In this document: positions 56,601 to 64,000 of the stretch, piece after piece
How positions within the stretch are numbered: the stretch's first letter is position 1
Layout of the letters: every line of letters begins with the position of its first letter
Origin: Micropterix aruncella
Taxonomy: Eukaryota; Arthropoda; Insecta; Lepidoptera; Micropterigidae
Assembly (NCBI GenBank): GCA_944548615.1
Contig: OX155965.1
Span: forward strand, 23,984,946-24,048,945
Length of the DNA stretch: 64,000 nt
Direction of reading: 5' to 3'
Program-made: the position numbers and the translations under genes
The notes under the pieces: model-generated
The model's database searches: none
The model's input: only the letters and a program-made list of their open reading frames with translations
Told to the model about the DNA's origin: nothing

Positions 56601-57159
56601 GTGCAGATTCAGGTCATGCTCTCCATAAGAATACATTGTTATCGAAACTGACCTAAAATGAAAAAAATCAACTTCATAGGATAAGAGAAAGTGGTTTTAA
56701 TTCTGCTTACAAGATTTGACCTAAACAAACATACTGACAAACATTGCAAGATAAATAAAAGCTTGTAAAAAAATAAAGCAAACCTATTACGAAACTTTAT
56801 CTCGTAGATCTGCAGCCTTTCCGTGCCAACAGCCAGCTGCATCTGCATACCTACATACGTAAAAAAAGAGCGCAATGCGCGTTTTTCGTTAGCTGTTATA
56901 CATGGAAATAGAATAACCTCCCATCGCCGTCCAAAAACGACCGCTTCGACCGTCGCAATTCACAACTGGGTCGATTCCGGTCGGATGGTTTTGACCCCGT
57001 TAGTTCTTTGCGTGGATGATGTCGTGCCGACCACCGCGCCGTTCAAGTTTCAAGGTTTGCCTATCGATGTGGCCATGGCGTGGGGTAGGTTTGCTAAATA
57101 TCAATATAGAGATAATGAAAATTGCTTCGTAGTGTCGAATAATTCAGCTCTATGGTAAT
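56601..57159. other. Unassigned stretch with one GC-richer open frame
   Basis: 56823-57158 is open for 111 codons and GC-richer than its flanks (about 56930-57090). The product (e.g. PFKFQGLPIDVAMAWGRF) was not recognised. It could be an unidentified exon or TE fragment. Confidence 0.3.
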
Positions 57160-57420
57160 ATTAGCAGATGTTAAACCCCTGGGAGGCCAAAAACGCCAAT
57201 CGGTGGTTGCGATGGTTGACAGATCTCCGCGCGTAGCCATTTCGACCGACTTGAACCACAATCTTTTCAACACTTGCCATGACCAAATGATGCCCGCATG
57301 TCGATTTCAGCTCAATCGTACGAAGCGTTTGGGCGCTATCGTGGAGTAATACACACAGACAGACGGATAGACAGACACACAGACATCTATCGCATTTTAC
57401 TTTTCTTGCCAGGAAAGTGA
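57160..57420 (+). repeat. Family G repeat copy
   Basis: CACTTGCCATGACCAAATGATG, TTTCAGCTCAATCG, GCGCTATCGTGGAG, an ACAGACAGACGGATAGACAG tail and CTTGCCAGGAAAG match the inverted copy at 167-390. Confidence 0.6.
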
Positions 57421-57424
57421 AATT

Positions 57425-57720
57425 CTATAGATGGCATAATTGAATGTTATTATTGTTACCGTTGGTTAAATTATTTATTTATTAAAAAAAAAACAATTAA
57501 TTATCAATGCTGTTATAATAGCCAAAAAATGCAATTAGTTTGGCCGTCAGTGCTATCAGCGCCAACTGCATTACACCGTCTCGGAAAGGTTGCCAATTTT
57601 TTCTATAATGTTGTGTAATATAATATTGTTTATAATCAATGGTGCCAGTGAAACAATTTAGGCATCGTATTAAATAAATTAATAGTTTAAAAAAACACTG
57701 AAAACATGCTTTTGGGCTAT
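57425..57720 (-). repeat. Family D repeat, copy 4
   Basis: ATAGATGGCATAATTGAATG, TTACCGTTGGTTAAAT and TATCAGCGCCAACTGCATTAC are the reverse of family D blocks. Confidence 0.55.
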
Positions 57721-57799
57721 TATACGTTATTCACATACACACGGCTATGATACGATATTCCATCATGGAATGCCAGTGCCTATCTTCCGGCTTTGTATA

Positions 57800-59002
57800 T
57801 GATTGAATTGAATAAATTTATATGATTGAATAAATTATTTGTAATTGTTCAAAACTTCTCTGTATACTATAGTAGATGTAGGTAATGTTATTATTTGGTA
57901 CCAAAATATATTGTCTTTCAGGAGTTGCAACCCGAGATACGGTCGCGGTTCCATACCTATGTCATATTATCTCTTTAACCATTTATGCAGTAAAAGGAAA
58001 ATTATATGCAGTAAAAGGAAAAAGTCTTTTGGTTTAAACACTTGAGACGATAAATTTACATATTTTGGTAAGAATTCATAATTGTTGATAATATGACCAA
58101 TAAACAAGACCTAACGATTTAAATTATTTTTTTAATATAAAAAACTACTTTTTGTGACTTAAATATGAAAGTTAGACATATGCTGTCAATAACTTTTTTG
58201 TAGGCATTATCAAGCTCTACAACTTTTCTCTGGAACTCAATTATATATCTCTCATCGTTATGGCAGCGTTCATAAGAAACTTTTTTATTCGACCGTTTTT
58301 CTCCGATTTACTTTGCAAATCCGACTACCACGAAAAAGTGTTTTCATTTTTCGAATTAATATATAGCCTATGACACTCGCAAATAAAGTGGCTTTCTATT
58401 GGTAAAAGAATTTTCAAAATCAGTTCAGTAGATTCAGAGATTACTTCCTACAACCTCACAAACTCACAAACTTTACCTCTTAATATAATAGATTATTTGG
58501 CAGTGGAGATCCATAAAAGATATTAAACTCGTATTATGATGTACGGTCATTTAGCATACTATGTTGGACAGCTGATCTTGACACATTACATGCTTCAGTA
58601 AACAGAGTGGCAATTAAATCATCAGACACATTACAGAGTTCAACATATCCCAGTATTTCCCCTCTATGTTTTGCTTTCAAACTTTGAGCATTCCTAGGAG
58701 TATATAGTTTGTATTGACACAGTGTGTTTATCGTTTTGGATATTCTGCGGCGATTTTCGTTAAAACAGTTATTAAAAATAGAATGCCTAGATGTGTTAGG
58801 TGCCCTAGAGGATATAGGTAAATAGCCTTATTTATTATACTCAGAAACGGCTCATAATAAAGACAGTCGTTCTACTAATAAATGTTCTACTTAAATATAT
58901 TTCACATTGGTATAAATGTTCTACTTAAATATATTTCACATGGTATATGGTTTACAGCTATTGGAAAAGTGGACCCAAAATTCCCATTCTCTTTTCATAA
59001 TA
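57800..59002. other. Gene-free stretch
   Basis: AT-rich. A tandem TAAATGTTCTACTTAAATATATTTCACAT duplication is visible at 58880-58941. No gene or RNA recognised. Confidence 0.4.
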
Positions 59003-59222
59003 TTATTTAAGGTCTGTCTGAAAGTATCCGACCCTAATTTTTACCGCACGCAGTAGGTAATAAAAGCACGCAAATAAAGCAGTTGGAATCCGATCGAGAC
59101 TACTATGATCTGTCAAATGACACAAAATATCGTAGAAAATCATAGATCGAAATTTTTCACGAGTTGAATCCATCGTAATGCAGACGCGCAATTTTTGAAA
59201 ATGGCGCTACAATAGCAAAACA
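59003..59222 (-). mobile_element. Mariner-type fragment with N-terminal transposase codons
   Basis: On the minus strand MDSTREKFRSMIFYDILCHL resembles the first residues of mariner transposases of the Mos1 helix-turn-helix type (TREQFRAMIFYDF..). The plus-strand edge carries GGTCTGTCTGAAAGTATCCGACC, a mariner-like end. The rest of the transposase is missing. Confidence 0.55.
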
Positions 59223-59527
59223 GTTGCCAATTAGATGAAACAAACATTAAATGAAACACCCATTGAGTTCCTATTTACATGACTGCCTAGCAAAATAGAG
59301 TGTAATGTGTTCAGGTTTCATCTATGTATGGTTTCTCTTTCTTTATTCCACCATAACTTCTAGACGCTTGAACCGATTTAGAATTGTGTGGTATTGTTAT
59401 GCGGGCTACACACGACGAGGCCCGGCCGGACGGATCTGGAATAAAGGTGCGGCCGGATTTGGCCGGAGGTATGTAGGAGCGTCGGCCCCGCCTCTCAGTC
59501 CCTCAGTCCACTCAGTTCATCGGTACA

Positions 59528-59975
59528 ATGATGACGGATACAGACGCTCTGACTTTAATAGAAATTTCTCAAAACAAGAAAAGAAATAAAAAACGTGAAG
59601 AATGGACTAAGGAGATTGCTTAGAAGAGACCGATATTAACCAATAAAAAATATTGACTCAATTAAAATTAAAAACCAAAATTCGCAACTACCTACGTATG
59701 GACGAAGAAACATAAAAAAACCCTATTTGCTTCTTTAGTTTAAGAAATATGCCTTAAGTACTCGTCGTGATGACGCGGCTACTTTCCCATTAAGAGTAGA
59801 TATGATGAGTAAACATGATAATTACAGCCACCGAAAATTACGGGCCAGGCGTATTTTTGAGAATGCATTTGGCATATTAGCAACTAGATTTCAAATATTT
59901 CATTCACAGGTTATTGTGGAGCACGAAAGAATTTATTCCATAGTAATGGCCATACTATTTTATAGTAAGTATGTA
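59528..59975 (+). pseudogene. PIF/Harbinger transposase remnants
   Basis: An N-terminal piece from ATG 59531 is followed by a frameshifted piece with YLRMDEE near 59695. A C-terminal frame (59770-59975) then has FPLRVDMMS, RKLRARRIFENAFGILATRF and IYSIVMAI. 'RARRI.ENAFGILA.RF' is the conserved C-terminal helical region of Harbinger DDE transposases. The catalytic core is deleted. Confidence 0.75.
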
Positions 59976-60320
59976 CTAGGGTTGTCGACTACAGCGGGCG
60001 AGCCCGTCACCTCAGGAAGTTTTAACGATTAGTCGTTCTATCTCCCTGGAGTGAGCGCAGAAGACTTGGACAAAACAGTCCACCGTCTAGCTCCGCCACA
60101 AACCCGTAAGAGGCCAACGCCTTAGCCAGGAGTGTTACCGGGCGGGCTTACACTCACGCCCTTAGGTTGATTCTTAGGGGAAACTAACCATAGGGTTAGA
60201 GTCCTACCCAGGCTCGCACTTCATTCGTGGAGGCCGTCGGATAGGTGTTGACCCGTGAGTGTGACCAACCCTGAACAGAATGGGTCTTCGTGGCCAACTC
60301 AGCAAGGGCCCATTAACTCC
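59976..60320 (-). repeat. Family A repeat, 345-bp deletion copy inside Harbinger
   Basis: On the minus strand: GGAGTTAATGGGCCCTTGCTG at the 5' end (60320) and GTCGACAACCCTAG at the 3' end (59976). Compared with 63068-63671 it lacks about 290 bp of the core but keeps both termini, defining the family ends. Confidence 0.8.
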
Positions 60321-60926
60321 CTGAGTGTTAGTATAGACAATAGAATTATGCATTGTAATGGCTATAGTACTCCATTGTAAGTGCGTACTGAGTGCTGCTG
60401 TGCGCACAACTGACGGCCGCACGCTACACGGCCCGGCCTGCGGCTTAAACAGGCCATCCGGCCATCGAATGAAATTTTATTCGATGAGAGGCCGCCTCCG
60501 GCCACGCCTTCAGTTCGAGATTCCTCGCTACTCACGACGGGTTTGTCCTGACGGATTTGGCCGGACAGTCCAGGCCTCTTCGGCCGCCTTATCGTGTGTA
60601 GGGCCTTTAGAATTGTTATATCATCCCGAGTGTCATAAAATATCTTAACTGTCAAAATATCAAGTAAGTAGTTGTTTAAATGTCCAAACTCCAAATGTCA
60701 ATAAAATATTTTGAATTTTCAATTTATTTTATGGTGATTGCGGTGTAGTCACATGGAATTTTACAATTTTTCAGTGGCGCACAACCTGCCCTTTAGACGT
60801 ACAATATTATCACAAATTAACATAAATATATCATGTTTAGAGTCAAATGAAAGGTCTGATTGAGTACATTCCGGAAACTTACATGTATCTATATGGATAA
60901 TATAGACATAAACCACAAATATTTAA

Positions 60927-61539
60927 TAAAATAAGAAAATACGTGTGGCACTCGGGGACTGCCGCGGTAAAGCTATTGCATAGCATTTTTAACAACTTAT
61001 GCAATTATAAATATTTATTTATTTTATTTTTTCTGATATCAGATAACTGCGCTCTATCGGAAAACGTTAAAATTATTCCGAATCATTTGCGGCTGCGGAA
61101 GCAAATGATTCGGTATAATTTAAACGTCTTCCGATAGAGCGCCGCGCACGAATTTTTTATTCGATAAAGCAAAAAAAACGGATTATTCGAAAAAAAATCG
61201 TAGATAAAAAGATAGATAATTAAATTATCTTTAAAATGGTGCAGGTTTCATAATAATACGCCAGATAGTATTTGCGTAGTAGTCGTTTTTGTGTTCGGTT
61301 AGACCTAATTTCACAAATTAATTACACTATGTTTAATTAAATTAATTAACAAAATCTAAAATATTCAAACCTAAGAATATTAGGAAAATGTTCTTGTTTA
61401 ACATATATTTTTTTCGAATCGTAAGCAGTACTCGTTTAGACGTAATTATCAGTTTAAAATCATTAATTTTCGTTAAGAAATTTCTTCATTCGGTCGCCGC
61501 GCTGGCCTACTAGGCCCGCGATAAAAGCTATGCAATAGC
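60927..61539 (+). mobile_element. TTAA-flanked ~610-bp element, tandem copy 1
   Basis: ACGTGTGGCACTCGGGGACT starts the conserved part; AGCTATTGCATAGC near the start is repeated inverted (GCTATGCAATAGCT) at the end. TTAA occurs at both borders (60923-60926, 61540-61543). It contains a 42-bp-arm hairpin. No coding capacity. A piggyBac-type TTAA preference is possible, but the ends are not piggyBac-like. Confidence 0.65.
61049..61142. repeat. 42-bp-arm hairpin in tandem copy 1
   Basis: Arms 61049-61090 and 61101-61142 are inverted repeats with three mismatches (GCGCTCTATCGGAA and CCGAATCATTTGC match fully) around a 10-nt loop, GGCTGCGGAA. Copy 2 has the same structure at 61672-61761, weakened by a 4-base deletion and substitutions. 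Confidence 0.85.
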
Positions 61540-61552
61540 TTAAAAACCTTAA

Positions 61553-62144
61553 TAAAAAAAAATACGTGTGGCACTCGGGGACTGCCGCGGTAAAGCTATT
61601 GCATAGCATTTTTAACAACTTATGCAATTATAATTATTTATTTATTTTATTTTTTCTGATATCAGATAACTGCGCTCTATCGGAAAACGTTGAAATTATT
61701 CCGAATTATTTGCGGCTGCGGTAGCAAATGATTCCGAATAGTTTAAACGTCGATAGAGCGCCGCGCACGAATTTTTTATTCGATAAAGCAAAAAAACGGA
61801 TTATTCGAAAAAAATCGTAGATAAAAATATAGATAAATAAATTATCTTTAAAATGGTGCAGGTTTCATAATAACACGCCAGATAGTATTTGCGTAGTAGT
61901 CGTTTTTGTGTTCGGTTAGACCTAATTTCACAAATTAATTACACTATGTAATATAAACAAAATCTTAAATATTCAAAGCTAAGAATATTAGGAAAATGTT
62001 CTTGTTTAACATATATTTTTTTCGAATCGTAAGCAGTACTGGTTTAGGCGTAATTATCCGTTTAAAATCATTCATTTTCGTTAGGAAATTTCTTCATTCG
62101 GTCGCCGCGCTGGCCTAGGCCCGCGATAAAAGCTATGCAATAGC
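61553..62144 (+). mobile_element. TTAA-flanked ~590-bp element, tandem copy 2
   Basis: A direct repeat of copy 1, over 90 per cent alike by eye, starting after TTAA (61549-61552) and ending before TTAA (62145-62148). Differences include loss of TTTAATTAAATTAATTAA-type sequence near 61950 and of ACTAC in GGCCTACTAGGCCC. Confidence 0.65.
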
Positions 62145-62192
62145 TTAATTATTATAATTACAATAGTTTACTTTCTGTAACGGCAGTCGTGT

Positions 62193-62669
62193 TTTTTATT
62201 CTTTTTAATATATTTACTTGTTTAAATATTTCAATTGCTTGTTAAAATTATTTATGTAAGTGGCCAGTTTTGGAAGCTTTCAGTTTGACCTAAATACGAA
62301 ACAAGGGAAAACGAATATTTTGTACCATATCCAAGGTAACCCAATAATATTTACCGTCGACGGCAAAACCAAAGGGAAAACTTTTCGAAGGTAGTTCGTT
62401 AGGGGATTACCGAGGGATTTCCGAGTTGTCCCTTTTCAATGCTGGCTTACTGGCTATTCACTGTTCCCTTCTTATCGTACAACTTTGATTAATGCTACCG
62501 ATAAATTACTACACTGTTTTAATAAAAAAAATATTGCAAGTTTCTCAGGCATGTTTCAGGTATCTCGGAGGATTTTTGAAAAATGCGAGAGATTATGGCA
62601 AGAATTCACCCAATGTCTACCAATATCTGTCAATTAAATATCGATAATTGTTCATTTAAAAAGTCCAGT
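62193..62669. other. Gene-free stretch
   Basis: Between MITE C6 and the mariner-like element; no feature recognised. Confidence 0.4.
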
Positions 62670-62788
62670 TGGCGCAACAGTAATGTCATAATGTGAATGT
62701 GCCTTAATTTTTGCAAATGGCGTCAAATGTCACTGTGCTTTGACATATATGTTGTAGACAGATAGAGAATTAGTTGTCAATAAGCCAT

Positions 62789-63937
62789 GGAGCGACACAC
62801 ACCTGAAGAACGTGGAATGATTGTAACTGCTTATTCGACAAATTTGAGGACGCCGATGGCACCACCGTAGCCGTAACTGGTGAGCGTTACAGGCAGCCGT
62901 TAAACGAGTTTTTTTGCCGCAAGTTGCTGAGTTGGGCCTCGAACATTGTGAGTTCCGGCAGGACGGCAACCGCTTACACAGCTGGGGCTACGATGGAGAT
63001 TTTAAGACACTAATTTTCGAGCCGAGTTATCTCCCGTTTTGGAGATTTGGACTGGCCGTCCCGATTAGGAGCTAATGGGCCCTTGCTGAGTTGGCCACGA
63101 AGACCCAATCTGTTCAGGGTTGGTCACACTCACGAGTTTCCCCTAGGAATCGACCTTCGAATCAATCGACGGTCTGCGCACCGTGCGGCGTAGGCCAATC
63201 GACTGTGCACTCTGACTAACAGACGGGGGAGTCTGGAAGCAGTACTATATCCTATAGAGCGGTGGTGGTTGCGGACCTTACGGCGACTGCTCTTGAATCG
63301 ACCATCGGCTACCCGATCCTGGATGAACAGCCGGGCAAAGGATGCCGTGGTCCGCGATAGATTCGGTATATACACCGTTTCACTGCTTCGTAAGGGAGAG
63401 GACCGCGCAAGTGACCTCGAACTCGTAACCAATCGAGAGACTGGAGTAATCTGGTCGCAATTGAAGAAGTAAGGGCGTGAGTGTAAGCCTGCTGGGCAAC
63501 ACTCCCGGCTATCTCGCGGTTAAGGCGTTGGTCTCTTACGGGCATGTGGCGGAGCTTGACGGTGGACTGTTTTTGTCCAAGTCTTCTGCGGTCACTTCAG
63601 GGAGACAGAACGACTAATCGTTAAAACTCCCTGAGGTGACGGCCTCGCTCGTTGTAGTTGACAACTATAGTTGGCCGCCCCGATCACCAGATCTACCGAC
63701 GCCAGACTTTTTCCTTTAGGGCTTTTGGAAATCTCGTGTTTACCACAACAAACTACGGACCTTGCAAGTCTTGAAGAAGAAATCGCCAATTTAGAGCCAG
63801 ATGTTTTCCGAGCAACAACTCAAAATGTCTTAAAACGAGCACAATTTTGCATCAACTCCAGAGGTGGCCATTTTAGCGATATATTTTTTTTCAAATTAAT
63901 GTTATCAATTTTACACCTTCAAATAAACTTTTCATGA
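62789..63937 (+). pseudogene. Mariner/IS630-like transposase, broken
   Basis: ATG 62790 gives MERHTPEERGMIVTAYS. After a large deletion come DGTTVAVTGERYRQPLNEFF (from about 62849), frameshifted HTAGATMEIL-type sequence and RFGDLDWPSR (to 63065). The frame resumes after the insertion: LEEEIANLEPDVFRATTQN, VLKRAQFCINSRGGHFSDI. Order and motifs (HTA..., DLDWPPRSPDLTP) follow IS630/mariner transposases. Several frame breaks make it inactive. Confidence 0.8.
63068..63671 (+). repeat. Family A repeat, full-length reference copy with 15-bp flanking duplication
   Basis: Starts GGAGCTAATGGGCCCTTGCTG and ends GTTGACAACTATAG(T). Direct repeats TGGCCGTCCCGATTA (63053-63067) and TGGCCGCCCCGATCA (63672-63686) flank it; the transposase reading frame needs only one. 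Internal blocks: GGTCTGCGCACCGTGCGGCG, AGAGGACCGCGCAAGTGACC, AAGGCGTTGGTCTCTTACGGG. Confidence 0.85.
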
Positions 63938-64000
63938 AAACAGAGATTATTATTTTTATTTCTAACAAATTGTTAGCCAATTAACATTATGACATTACTT

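Larger units (their letters stand above)
59400..60606 (+). mobile_element. PIF/Harbinger element, internally deleted
   Basis: Inverted ends: GCGGGCTACACACGACGAGGC from 59401 and ...CTTATCGTGTGTAGGGCC to about 60605. Target duplication TTA at 59397-59399 and 60607-60609. The uninserted site is visible in family C copies at 1211 and 8393 (T-TTA-GAAT). It carries transposase remnants and a nested family A copy. Confidence 0.85.
59277..62192 (+). mobile_element. MITE family C, copy 6, carrying two nested insertions
   Basis: Left end ACATGACTGCC (59277-59287), right end GGCAGTCGTGT (62182-62192). Family C sequence is present at 59277-59399, 60607-60925 and 62149-62192. Between them lie a Harbinger element (59400-60606) and two tandem units (60927-62144). 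About 110 bp of extra sequence near 60705-60815 is a third, smaller insertion relative to copies 1-4. Confidence 0.75.
62670..64000 (+). mobile_element. Mariner/IS630-like transposon, deleted and interrupted, running to window end
   Basis: AGTAATGTCATAATGT (62679-62694) and its complement ACATTATGACATTACT (63984-63999) are the inverted ends. Transposase remnants lie between, split by a family A copy. The right end may extend a few bases beyond the window. Confidence 0.75.

Noticed and set aside
56823..57158. 111-codon frame as a host gene exon
   Set aside because: GC is raised, but no motif, homologous family or convincing splice pair was recognised; left as unassigned.
60927..62148. Assignment of the tandem units to piggyBac
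   Set aside because: TTAA borders fit, but the ends do not begin with CCC/CCY as piggyBac ends do, and TTAA is common in AT-rich DNA.

Overview
The window reads as nuclear DNA of an arthropod, most likely a lepidopteran (inference). The base is AT-rich and intron-like, packed with transposable elements, and there are no operons, Shine-Dalgarno sites or CRISPR arrays. The Helitron termini, tRNA-derived SINEs and short-tailed LINE fragments are of types common in moths and butterflies. The only host coding sequence I can support is one internal exon (21873-22076, + strand) of a TMEM151-family membrane protein gene. Much of the rest is probably intron of that gene or intergenic DNA.

Two LTR retrotransposons dominate. 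A Ty3/gypsy element (25169-32683) has two nearly identical LTRs, a gag ORF, a protease-RT-RNase H-integrase ORF in the -1 frame, and a textbook -1 frameshift signal between them: A_AAA_AAC, a 5-nt spacer and a perfect 14-bp stem. A BEL/Pao element (40272-45055) has LTRs with no difference visible by eye, a 5-bp target duplication, a tRNA-Tyr-type primer site and one intact 944-codon ORF. In that ORF, Gag is joined in frame to the end of RNase H plus integrase, so protease and reverse transcriptase are missing.

Layout. 1-21.8 kb: mosaic repeats, six-copy MITE family C, SINEs, foldback MITEs and LINE remnants. 21.8-22.1 kb: TMEM151 exon. 22.2-25.1 kb: LINE and Helitron relics. 25.2-32.7 kb: gypsy element, apparently within an old LINE. 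33-40 kb: hairpins, a 440-bp AT microsatellite, LINE and hAT relics, and a 578-bp mini-Helitron. 40.3-45.1 kb: BEL/Pao element. 45.3-47.4 kb: cluster of repeat family A. 47.5-59 kb: dispersed repeats and tandem arrays. 59-62.2 kb: one MITE holding a Harbinger element (itself holding a family A copy) and two tandem 600-bp units with strong hairpins. 62.7-64 kb: a mariner-like transposon interrupted by another family A copy.

The least familiar component is family A (with its relative B): a mosaic, apparently non-coding repeat in at least ten copies, ending in GTTGACAACTCTAG after a short G-C hairpin with a TTCG-type loop, once flanked by a degenerate 15-bp duplication. Family letters A-H are my own labels.
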